From: Laburnicola sp. R22_1
Taxonomy: Eukaryota; Ascomycota; Dothideomycetes; Pleosporales; Didymosphaeriaceae
Assembly: GCA_014281115.1 (NCBI GenBank)
Contig: JACONQ010000011.1
Location: forward strand, 682,001-746,000
Reading direction: 5' to 3'
Length of the DNA: 64,000 nt
Below the pieces are notes generated by a model, which saw only the letters and a program-made list of their open reading frames with translations, was not told the origin of the DNA and searched no databases. Shown piece after piece: positions 35,542 through 45,517 of the stretch. Position numbers and translations under genes: made by a program. The number at the start of each line of letters is the position of its first letter. The stretch's first letter is position 1.

Positions 35542-38002
35542 GTCGTTGCTATGTCCTCTCCAAAAGAGGAGGGAAACCGCAACAGGTCACTTCCTGACGG
35601 AAGAAAACCCAGGTTCCAAAAAATGTATACTTGACCTTCTCGAGGGGCTCCTTGGAGGGGGCGACGGGAGGGAATGGAGAAGGAAGGGTCAAGAGAGGAA
35701 GGCCTTTTATACCACGCTGGGAGCGCACGGGGCGTGTCACTTAGCGGGGCACGTGATTAGACTAGCGTCATAGGGTGTTCACTCGGGATCAACTTCGGGC
35801 GGCGACACAGGGTGAGCGCCCATAAGCGAGGCTAGAAGTCTATCGGATCATGAGTGAATGATATGGCGTGCTTTGAAGGCTGGTTTTCCACATGCATCAA
35901 CTAATTCTGTCGCACTGAGGGTGAGGCGGCATGAGTGCGCTTAGCTACAGTCATATGTCGGCCTTCGTTTAAGATATTCCATGCCTACTTTATATAAAGT
36001 CCTGTCAACATTCTAGCTGCTTATAGTACAGTACTTTCCTTACTGCCATGGTTACGCATGTAGCGCGCCAGTGCCTCCCTAGTCCTCCGCCGGCAAAGGC
36101 AGTAGGTTCATTTGCTTCCAGCATCTCTGGGCCTTTGGATACTTGTAGTCAGCCTTAAGTAATGATTTCAAGGCTCAGTATTGCTCAATTATCTACGTAC
36201 CTTGAAACCTTGTCCCAAACGCTCACCTTCATGCTCAGTCAGCTGCATGGCTGTGGGAGATAGGCAAGTTCATGTATCTTTGGACATTTATTCTCAAGTA
36301 GATCTGTGAGGATACTGCTCAAATCTAATAGCCTGTAGTAACTCAGAGTTGCCGATAACAGCCGCTCTTGTTGCCGATACTTGAGGAGGACCATTACCAT
36401 TCCAGGCGCCTACACATGTTACTTCAAGGCATATTATAAAGGCTTTTGGCGGGCCGCCAGTAGGAGAGAAAAAAAAGCCAAAGTCTATGAAAAATTTACA
36501 CACGGCCATTGTTGGCTTCTATTTGACTCTTCAATGTTTCGCTTGCCGTTAGGTGCATCGTCAAGAATATTACGGGACTATTTGATTATCCGCCGAGTTT
36601 ATAACGTGCATCCTACCCATTTGTGGCCCGCCTGGCAGATCTCTCGACAGGTCTTGCATGCTGCCCATGACGTTCAAGATGTCCACCTCAGACATAGGTC
36701 ATGTCGACCGTATTACGACCCTCAACGTTTCGAAGCTCTCTCCGTATCTTGCATGCTACCTTCATCCGCCGCGGCACGATCAGTCCGTCTCTAGCTTATC
36801 CTGCACCAACTGGCATCGAACCGAAGACCCTCCATGGCGTTGCGTTCAGCTGAGGCGACCAGTCAAAGCTAGCATCCCTCGTCCTCAAGATTGCGCAGCG
36901 CTGCAGTACTGCGACGGTACTTTTGCGGGGAGAGGATTGATTTGGTATGAGACAGAGAAGACGAGGAAGAGCACTAGGGTGCTGGCGGCGAAGGCTGGAC
37001 GTCGCAATGTAATCTGCTTTCAGTCAATCGATCGCACGAGAGAAGCTGGGCTTGAGGTCGAAGAGGCGAGCTCAATTGCGGAATAATGGTGTCACTCATA
37101 TCACGAGATAAGCCGTGATTGGCGTTGACGAAGACCATCAGCGTGCGGCAGGAACTGGCACGGCCTACTCAACACGTACTGGTCTCATTCGCAGAGAACC
37201 ATGCGCAGATAGAATTTACATTGCTGCTCTTTGCGCGTCGCGCAAGAGCGGGTACCAACTAAGTACGTGTATAGATCGCTGGCCGCCGAGGACTCGGGTC
37301 TATCTGCTGGTGTTCTTCCTCCAGTCTCCTCGCGGAGTTGATATGCTTCCTCGTATCTTTATCTGACACCTTGCGCTTCGCCCAACCCTATTATTTTGAC
37401 AGAACACTCTGGGGAACGCGTCTGCTTTGTAACGTCCTCGTAGGGGCGACCCGAGCGGTGGTGCCGGGGAGGGTGATAGGTGCGGATGTAAGCCTCGGGA
37501 GCCGAAGGTACTTCAGAGCGCGGTTATGGGAACGATATAGACTGGGAGAATCGATAGATGCGGTACGTATGCGGCGCGTGGCGGGAAGGACGACAAGGTG
37601 ATGGGCTGCTGGCTCTGGTTGTGGCGTCAGTAAACAAAAAGGAAATTTCCGTGCTTGCGTAGCGCACCTCAAAAAGAAGTCATCAAGGTACGTGAGCTCT
37701 CGCGGGCCTCAAACCTACGTGACGAATGCGACCTGTCGTGATACATCGCCTGCATGCGATATGCGAGTAGGGTGCGCTGGGCAGGTTGGTCACTGAGATG
37801 ATACTCGCGAATATAGACCTGCAGAAGGTAAAGTGCAATACGAAATCGTTCTCGGCTATCAATTCGTCGACCGCGCTCAGTCTAGGCCGGTTTGTGTGGA
37901 AGTGAAAATACCTTTGTTTACATTTAGTACCTGCAGGTGAGCCTACGCGTCTGTACCCGCAACACCACAAACACACTTCGCAAACGCTCAGTCAAAGTAT
38001 TA

Positions 38003-38050
38003 TTCTTCTTCAAGCCATTGACAACGTCAATGAACTCAATGAAAAAAAAT
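38003..38050. repeat. 48-bp block, copy 2 of 2
   Basis: Partner of 35494-35541. The centre CATTGAC-AAC-GTCAATG is a perfect 7-bp inverted repeat, and most of the changes from copy 1 keep the arms able to pair. Confidence 0.6.
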
Positions 38051-38904
38051 CGACCTCAAAGAGGGAGAGAGAAACCAAAAATTTTGCCCGTGTACAGTCA
38101 ACCGGAGCCAACCGAACGCAAGACCACGCAGTGCAATGCAGTCTCAAGTGGAACTTGGGATGCATGAAATCCCAAGCACCCAGACGGGGTCGCACCCACC
38201 TTTACTTACCTTGACGCGCCCAGAATGAGGAGTGTAGAGGGAGAGGGAGAGAGGTCCTTTTATAGCAGGGGGAGACGCTAAGACCGACGCTAGTGCTAGC
38301 GAGGTAGCATATAGGATGAGTAGTCGGGTGGGGTCCCAGAGGGCATTGGAGGTGAATTTGGGAGGGTGTTGATGACGTCGGTTTGCGGCTGGGGCGGGTG
38401 GCTGCGCACTGACGATTGGGAGGCAGATGATCATTGGATCTAGACGAGAGACCACGACCACGCAACTCCAGATACCCCAATTGCTTTTCCACCACAAGGT
38501 ACAAAGCCATTTCATAATGCTCACAGCGTCGGGGGCGGTGTCTAGTTCTCTAGCTGACGATGTACGAGGGTGTAGCAGCCCAACGCCTGTGACTTCAGAC
38601 TCAGAAGCTCGTGATCCTTGTCCTACCTTTTTCTCTCGCCAGAAATATTCCTCCACCTCGGAATCGTTCCCTCCGTTCTACTCCGCCGTCAAATACGTAT
38701 CGTCCAGTTTATTAGTCGCCTTCGCTACTCCATCTGTCGGCATCTCAATTTGTTGCATGTCCTGAATAACGGCTAGGAGCACGGAGGATATCACAAAAGC
38801 CCGTGTTGCTAGACCGTAGAAGGGCTACGATGCATACGAGAGCATTGCACGACCTCTCCTGACAAGATCATGAGGTTGGTAGGGGGGTTTTCCAGCATAT
38901 GAAT

Positions 38905-41893
38905 CAGAGTTGGCAACAATCAAGTCAATCAAGTCGGGGTGAATTGATTGATTGATTGACGGATCTGGTGGCTTTTGCTTGACTTGATTGACTTAATAGC
39001 AAAAATAAGGCTCGACTTATTAACTTGTTTGACTTGATTAATAACTGTACATATAATTTAGGCGTAGTAAATTAACTACCATATATCTTGTATATCGTCT
39101 CCAGCTCTTCGGGAGAGATAGCTTCGTTACGTGGACTTTTTGCTGCCGTCGTAGGCTTTAAGCCAAGGCGCTTCCAGCTACGTAGGCTTTGTAGAGCGGA
39201 GAGGAGATCTGCCTTCATACAAAGACGCCTCGTCTCCAGCAAATCGCCTAGCTCTGAGAAGGTCCTCTCACAGTTAGTGGCCGCCGCAGGGATGCTAAGG
39301 ATTGTGAGGGCGAAGCGCGATAAGACGGGGTACTCGTCAGCCTTCCCCAGCCAGTATAGAATCGGGTCGCGCGCAAACAGGGACTCCTCTGGCACGGGTA
39401 ACTCAATTATCCAGCGCTCAAACTCATCGCAACAATAGACTAGACGGGCGTTGTCACCTTGTAGGGTAGCTCTTATAAAATTAGACCAACTACTAGCTGG
39501 CCCAGTACGTGCCTTCTTCGCCGGAGGCTCTAAAGTACTAATAGGAGAGGCGGCCTCTTTAAACTCTGCCCACAAGCATTGAAAGCCAACGTGGCAATTA
39601 TCTAGCCAGCCTTTGTATGTGTGAGGTCCTGCATAAGCCTTCTCACTATAATCAAGAGGCACAGCCCACACTTTATCCATGTAACTTTTCGTGCGTGGGT
39701 GGAGACGGCAGGCAGCGTAGTATGCCAGGGTATCCTTTAGCTTGCGCATATACTCAAGGATCTTCATATAAGCCATATTACAGGTAGCTTGTATATAATC
39801 CTCTAGGGCGTCAACATTAGTAAAGTCGACATTATTGTATTAAAACAGCATCTCATTAAGGGTGGTGGCAAGCCAATTAAGCGTAGGAAGCACCTCCCAG
39901 ATAGCTCCTAACGTGCCAGCTACGCCCCTACCCTCCATACAGGTGGTAGCCTCTTTAAAGGGCTGTAGGATTTTTTAGTACTCTACAATTATCGCCTAAT
40001 CCTTAGCAGAGAGGCCGTCTTCTTTAATAAACTAACGCTTCTTAAGATTAGGCAGTTAGGAGCGTTAACAGGTGCCCTGGCGACAATATTCAACAAGCTT
40101 GTGATTAATATAGTTGTTAAGAGGCATGCAGAGCTCGAGCGCGCGCGCAAAACAATTATAATAGGAGTTCCACCTTGTCTTTACTAGCTTAACGATCTCC
40201 AGCGTTTTAACTTTGCAATCTGCCTCTAATTAAGTGTTGCTAATTATCTGGCACTACTTAAGAAGCTATTAAGCCTGCGGAGTACAAATAGAGGCGATGA
40301 CATCAATTAAGACGCCCAGAGGGCCAACCTTACGCCACTCATTGAGAAACGCCTCCTCCTCATCAAGATGCTCCTCCGCGTTCTTAAACGCCTCACAATC
40401 TTTGCTAAATATAATTTGCTAGGCGGCGAGGTTAATTATATAGCAGGCGCAGCATAGCTATCAAGAGCGGGCGTTAAAGTTATATTTAATGGCCAGGGCG
40501 TCAATTGTAGAGTCGTTATTAGTGGCGTTATCAAGGACAAAGTAACCCAAGTTGCAGGCGGAGATCTTAAAGCTCTTAAGCGTGGCATCAACAACAGCGG
40601 CAATATTAACGCCTATATGCTGGCCCATTAACAAGGGCAGGCCTAATACGTAATCGCGAGGCTTGCCGTCGCGATCGAGGTGGTGGACGCAGATACCTGT
40701 CAACGCCTACTTGCCGCCTATTGACGTCCAATTGTCGAAAGAGATGTGTATAGCTGATCGCGCGTCGCGTAGGTAATCAACAACAGCGGGTACGTACGAC
40801 TCGTACTCCGCGATTATATAAGCTTGTAGGGTGTTATAGGATCTCTATAGCTCTGCCTCAGCCAGCGGGTTAGCCTGCCGTAACATAGCTCGAAAAGCGG
40901 CGCCCTTAATTACAGAGAGCGCCTAATTATTGGCCACCACCTAATTAAGCACTGATTATAGGAAACTTGTGCGCAAGAAGCTCTTTGCGATAAGGTTGGC
41001 GACGCCCTACGGTACACCAAGGCCTTTGTGATGTATGTGGGCGAGCAGAGAGGATTGCTAGGAGGGAGTCGTGACGCAGGAGGTGGCTTTTAGGCTGTTC
41101 TTCTCAATGCTGTGGCCAGCTTTACGCTCACCAAGATGGCGCCTAATTAACGTAGTTAATTAATCAGCGTAATAAAATCCGGCAGGGTGCTTATAACAGT
41201 GGCAATAGCGGCAGAGCCAGTACAGGCGTTGTTGCTTGCGGTGCCAGAGGCGATATCTGTGCCGCCAAACCCAGCTCTTTCGACTGCGCTTTGCACCATA
41301 AGCTAGCTTATAATAATCTAATAGGCGTACCTATTCAATGCCCTCGTAATTGTCATTGTTGTCCTCTATATTAGTGGCGGATGGGGTGCCCACAGAGCTT
41401 TCGGCGTCAAGCTCTAACGGCGCGTTGGTGGCTACATTAGTGGCACCATCTTCAGGAGGGGTTTGTGACGCCGTGCTTTCAAGCCGCTGGCTAAAAACTT
41501 GAGAGAGGTTACTATTCATGCCTTCTAGGCGATCGGGCGACGCCATATTAATAGAGGAGGGCGTTGGTAGAGCAAGAGAGGTGGTGGGTAAGTAGGTAAG
41601 TTAGATAGGTGGTGGGAGATAAGGAAACTCAGAAATACGGCGCTAAGCCTAGATAGGCAACTATCTCAGGTAAAGTCCGTTAACTCCGAGTTGCCTTATA
41701 CTCTAAGGATCCAGTATTCTACAATAAACCCCTAAGATCCTAGGGATTCAAGTCTATCAATCAAGTCAATCAAGTCGGCAGGATTTGCTTGATTGACTTG
41801 CTAAATTTCGCCTCCCTGATTGACTTAATTAACTTGATACAATCAAGTCAATCAAGTCAAGTTATCAAGTCGACTTGATTGTTGCCAACTCTG
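38905..41893 (-). mobile_element. hAT-family DNA transposon, full length but inactive
   Basis: A 2989-bp element with 22-bp terminal inverted repeats (left 38905-38926 starting CAGAGTTGGCAACAATC; right 41872-41893 ending GATTGTTGCCAACTCTG). It is flanked by the identical 8-bp target duplication ATATGAAT at 38897-38904 and 41894-41901. Eight-base duplications and CAG...CTG ends are diagnostic of hAT elements. Both subterminal regions are packed with CAATCAAGTC / GACTTGATTG motifs, probable transposase-binding sites. The transposase lies on the minus strand and is broken. The internal sequence is rich in TAA/TTAATT, as RIP would leave. The perfect duplication points to a fairly recent insertion followed by mutation. 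Confidence 0.93.
39072..41546 (-). pseudogene. hAT transposase relic with BED finger and dimerisation domain
   Basis: Three open pieces survive: 41331-41546 (N-terminus MASPDRLEGMN), 40461-40703 (with LGYFVLDNATNNDSTIDAL, part of the catalytic core) and 39072-39776 (C-terminal hAT dimerisation domain: LSRFALTILSIPAAATNCERTFSELG, then ETRRLCMKADLL). Between the first and second pieces a BED-type finger is still readable across stops: SWVWRHRYRL, YWLCRYCHCYKH, RRHLGERKAGH. Several stops fit CAG-to-TAG or CAA-to-TAA on the coding strand (for example after NYEGIE and after FYYAD). Those are C-to-T changes at CpA, the RIP target. Not functional. Confidence 0.88.
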
Positions 41894-41901
41894 ATATGAA
41901 T

Positions 41902-42470
41902 ATAGTAAATGGGTATAGAAATTGCCGGATTTGATGACAATTGAGTCGGGTCTACCTTATGTAGAATGCGAGGATAACTGTGTGTGAGATAGAGGACCTA
42001 GATTGTCTTCGACCAGATGGGATGCGCTTCCGTGTCTGTGGGTTTTTGGTTTGGCAAAGACGATGGAGAAGATCCGCCAACGCGGGCGGATGAATAAAAG
42101 GGCAATTTACGTATGATGGCCCACGTCAACGAAGTTATTACATTATTGTAAATTTGTCTAATAACGCTATGCCCTGCATAAGAGTTTCGCCTTCTTCGCT
42201 ATTCTGTGTGTATATATGTATCAACAGGATACAGTTGTTAGTCTTGCAGATTTATGCGACTGTATATTTTATTGCCGTATCATAATCAGTGATAGATGAT
42301 AAAAGGCACGTAGTATTACTTTTTGGGATGAAGAAAAGGATAGATTGGAAAATTACATTTGAGGTTACACAAGTTGAGTATCTACGAGGTTTTACTAAGA
42401 GGGGTGGAAACTGATCTTATAATTTACACTAAATTTTATATTCATTCCTCCTACCATACCCTAACCTTGA
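41902..42470. other. AT-rich flank of the hAT insertion
   Basis: No gene. AT-rich from 42.1 kb, likely 3' flank of the zinc-ribbon gene to the right. Confidence 0.5.
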
Positions 42471-43097
42471 CTATGTCTTGAAATTTGTTGCCCTTAGAAT
42501 GGTTCGACTCGAAGTCTTCCCTTCTGGGCATTGCAAATCTCGTCCGCCCCTCGACGCGACTCTCTGGTCGGGATCATTTTGTTTTCCCACGGATGGCTGT
42601 CTCTGACAAGCCTGATTTATCCGTCGGTTGATCCGGTGTTGCTGAGCCCGTAGCTCGCAACCAATTTGATTCTGACGCCAGTCAGAATTCTCCCCGATCG
42701 AGAAGCGTTGCCAGTTCAGGTCAGACAGTCGCCCACATTCGCAGAGTATATCCCTGAATGTGATGGTTGTCCCAAACCATCGGCGCAGCTTCCCTGCACG
42801 ATGCGTTCGGCCACAAGGACAGACCATGCCGTAAGGTACTTCCTCACGGCTTGGGAACGATGGCACGGAAACTTCGTGCTGGGCTTCCGCCACTTCAACG
42901 CCTAGAATTTGCGTGGAGTAGTCATCCTTGTCGTGGACGTGGTTGCAACGACCACACGTCAGACGATCAAATGGATGCGGACCAGTGCTGGACTTCATGT
43001 GGTTCTGATGTCCGCAGGGGTAGCACCACCAGGCACCATCGTACTTGTCATACAAGAAGCTATTGGTGTTCTGGATATGCTGCAGGAGAGGTTCCAA
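42471..43097 (-). CDS. Probable double zinc ribbon protein, copy A (5' end unresolved)
   Basis: About 208 codons recognisable. Ordered motifs: DGAWWCYPCGHQN, FDRLTCGRCNHVHDK, STQILG, PYGMVCPCGRTHRAG, ITFRDILCECG, then LNWQRFSIG. The four CxxC or CxC knuckles match the lineage-specific fungal family annotated as probable double zinc ribbon proteins; the biochemical role is unknown. The frame is open upstream to about 43235 but contains no ATG (at 43097 the codon is TTG), so the gene either has a missed 5' exon (a CAACAG acceptor lies at about 43156) or has lost its start. The tail after QRFSIG is Gln/Arg-rich. Related to copy B 0.6 kb away, same strand. Confidence 0.65.
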   Translation of the reverse strand: MEPLLQHIQNTNSFLYDKYDGAWWCYPCGHQNHMKSSTGPHPFDRLTCGRCNHVHDKDDYSTQILGVEVAEAQHEVSVPSFPSREEVPYGMVCPCGRTHRAGKLRRWFGTTITFRDILCECGRLSDLNWQRFSIGENSDWRQNQIGCELRAQQHRINRRINQACQRQPSVGKQNDPDQRVASRGGRDLQCPEGKTSSRTILRATNFKT

Positions 43098-43186
43098 TTC
43101 GGTAGGAGGATCTGGGCGGGGGCAACTGCTGACGCTACCGGAAGTCGCACGCCTATTCGACTGTTGGCGTAAGAGTTTGAAGACAA

Positions 43187-43673
43187 TTTTTATGATCGAA
43201 GTTGAGTCGAATTTGGTAAAAGATTATGTTGATGTTTCTGGAGAACAAGTCCAGGGAAGTTTTCAAACGAAATTATATATTGCCCGCGACCTGTTCCTCA
43301 GGGCTCGAAGGGTGTGCACATGGCGTAGCGAATGCTTTCAAAGAGCATTCACAATATCGATCGATGTAGATGTATAATGTGTAGGAGTTGTGGCAAAATA
43401 CCGATAAGTGGGTTTTGGTCGAAGGAGAACCTTGGAAATCGACTCTGTAAAAGCTCTATCGAAATGTTGGGTTAGTGAGGGTTCTCACATCGTAGGATTT
43501 CATTGGCACTGGAATCATTACTTACAAATGGGTATAATTGGTCTATATCTTTACTACATGGCATCGCGAACACAGCGTCCAGCGCTTTGTTCAATCGCAT
43601 GCCATGCCATTCTACCAGCATCGTTTTTCTCATTGCGCCCTGGTTGGCTGAACATTCTTGTCCGGCATCCCAC
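43187..43673. other. Intergenic between the two zinc-ribbon genes
   Basis: No gene recognised; would hold the promoter of copy A. Confidence 0.5.
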
Positions 43674-44306
43674 TCAGTCAACCAAACGGTAGGCACGCAC
43701 AGCACGCTCCTCTACCGCTCGATTCCAGCACTTGGCGCGGTCGCCATGCCAGTTGAATGGCTTCCCGATTGAGAACCGGTGCCATCGCGTCGAGGAAACG
43801 AATCCACACTGGCAAGGGACGCCGTTGAAGCGCACAGTTGATCTGTCAATGTAATCAGCTCGAAGGCTCATGGAACAATGGGGACAGATCATACCATAAG
43901 GGGCATTTGTCCCTTTGAACTTCGGGACAGAGACCAGCTCTGTCTCGCCAAACTGCTCACCAGTTTGACCCAGGACATCTGTGGTGCAACAGTCACAACA
44001 GAGCATCCGATCACATCGGCCGCACTTCATCTTTCCGAAGGGGGTCCGGCCCTTGCGGAGTGTGACAACATTCTCGCGTCGGCAGTAACAGCAGTACCAA
44101 GCACCATCCGAGTTCTGGTGGGTGGACTGCTTCTCAAGGTTCTGTGTGCTGCCATATTGCGACTGGAACTCTGGCGGCACTGGCTGCCGACAGAGTTGAG
44201 GTCGTGCCGGACGACGGTCGCTGTCGAATCCACGGGACGTTGAGATCTTGGTCTCTGGGCTACTTCCGCAGAAAATAATGCATACGTTTTGACCCATGAC
44301 GTTCAT
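43674..44306 (-). CDS. Probable double zinc ribbon protein, copy B (210 aa)
   Basis: An intact single-exon frame starting ATG at 44304-44306. Motifs in the same order as copy A: DGAWYCCYCRREN, FGKMKCGRCDRML, CCDCCTTDVLG, SVPKFKG, PYGMICPHCSMSLRA, VRFNGVPCQCG, then RWHRFSIGKPFNW. CxxC knuckles at about residues 74, 96 and 142 plus CQC near 170 would bind two zinc ions. It differs from copy A at most non-knuckle positions, so the duplication is old. Start choice between Met1 and Met4 is open. Role unknown; zinc ribbons commonly mediate protein or nucleic-acid contacts. Confidence 0.75.
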   Translation of the reverse strand: MNVMGQNVCIIFCGSSPETKISTSRGFDSDRRPARPQLCRQPVPPEFQSQYGSTQNLEKQSTHQNSDGAWYCCYCRRENVVTLRKGRTPFGKMKCGRCDRMLCCDCCTTDVLGQTGEQFGETELVSVPKFKGTNAPYGMICPHCSMSLRADYIDRSTVRFNGVPCQCGFVSSTRWHRFSIGKPFNWHGDRAKCWNRAVEERAVRAYRLVD

Positions 44307-44725
44307 TTGTTGACTTGTTTGTATGAGAGTATATACTTTCTATCAACGAATCTTTTTTCTGAAGAACACAGAGAGGATGGTGTGGAGTTTAAGTAGAGCC
44401 CAGCATCTCCCTCGTTCAATCATGGTACGTAAATGATGCAAGACATCGTATGAGAACACCGCTCATGATTGTGCACAATGTTGATGGTGTCTCACCAATA
44501 GTCAAACGTCTCAGATTTGTGCAGTTTGCCGTCACGATTGAGACCAAGACGTATTTGTACAATGTTGGCAATGACTCAGAGTAGTCAAACGTCTCAGATT
44601 TGTGCAGTTTACCAGCACAATGAGACAGCACGCAAATAGCCAATCCAGGAAAGATTCCCTACTCTACCATTCTACGTCATGTATCGTTCAACCAGATGCG
44701 CTGACCAGTATGCTGGTATTTGTCC
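44307..44725. other. Intergenic with an internal short duplication
   Basis: A ~35-bp segment GTCAAACGTCTCAGATTTGTGCAG occurs at 44501-44524 and again at 44585-44608, an 84-bp direct repeat. No gene recognised. Confidence 0.6.
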
Positions 44726-45227
44726 TCAAGATTGCTCGGGGGTGTGCGGACACTCCTCAAAGTCGACTTTCTCCAGGGTTTGCGGACACTCCTCAAGGTA
44801 GACTTTATCCATCCACTTCTCTCCCTTGTATTCATCCAGCGGATTCTTCTTACCAGCCGGCATCTGGAATCTATTTCTCATTAGCAACCTTCCTACATTG
44901 ACAAGGAACGCTATTGGGGTACTCACGCAAAGTACACGTTCTTGTAGTATGGACTCCATTTGAGAGTGCGGCCGCTCTCTCGGACGATCTCTTTGAGCTT
45001 TTCGTGAAGTTCTTGTTGTTCGTTCTTGTCGACCGGGGTCATGTCGTCGGTGCTGATAATGACGACCTGTGCATGTTTGTTAGAAAGGGTTCAGAAAAGG
45101 GAAGGATGCGACTTACAATGACTGTGTAGCCGCGCGGGTCGTTGCGAACGTCGCAGTCGGGGTCGGGGTCTTCAAGGCGGTGCAGGATGCGGGCTTCCTC
45201 TGCGATATCCATGGCTTCTCCGGCCAT
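44726..45227 (-). CDS. 131-aa protein of unknown function, three exons
   Basis: Exons 45117-45227, 44927-45066 and 44726-44870, introns 50 and 56 nt, both GT-AG and in frame. Exon 1 begins MAGEAMDIAEEARILHRLED and ends GYTVI; exon 2 continues VVIISTDDMTPVDKNE, a helix (LHEKLKEIVRESG) and SPYYKNVYFA; exon 3 gives FQMPAGKKNPLDEYKG and ends with a tandem LEECPQTLEK / FEECPHTPEQ. No signal peptide or membrane segment. The compact alpha/beta pattern with YTVIVVIIS as a buried strand suggests a small folded cytosolic protein, but I do not recognise the family. Confidence 0.75.
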
Positions 45228-45517
45228 GGTGCTGCAAATAAAGGAATATATTTGCTGTCTTGGACTGACGGTGATGGTGAACGATATCGGGTCGGCGGCG
45301 TATATTTACGGATCGGGTAACGTCACGTGTCTGAAAGACGAAGTGAAGCTGGTCGTCTAGACAATTATTTAAGTGAATTTGGAGAAAATTTACGTCACAC
45401 TGTCGCGTAACTAAGAACTTCCACAAACTTGTACCTTTGCCCAGGTGACCCAACGTTCAGGTGAGATTAGTGTTCCGAAGATTCGTTGATACACCCAGGT
45501 AGTTGTTCTTTTGCGCG

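Larger units (their letters stand above)
35180..38896. other. 3.7-kb stretch with related promoter-like segments, no clear gene
   Basis: Two minus-strand TATA boxes (TATAAAAGG at 35703-35711 and 38256-38264) each head a segment running leftward. The two segments share a 48-bp block (see the repeat entries at 35494 and 38003). ORFs here are short, the longest 170 codons, without motifs. The window 36.0-36.6 kb is AT-rich. Confidence 0.45.
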
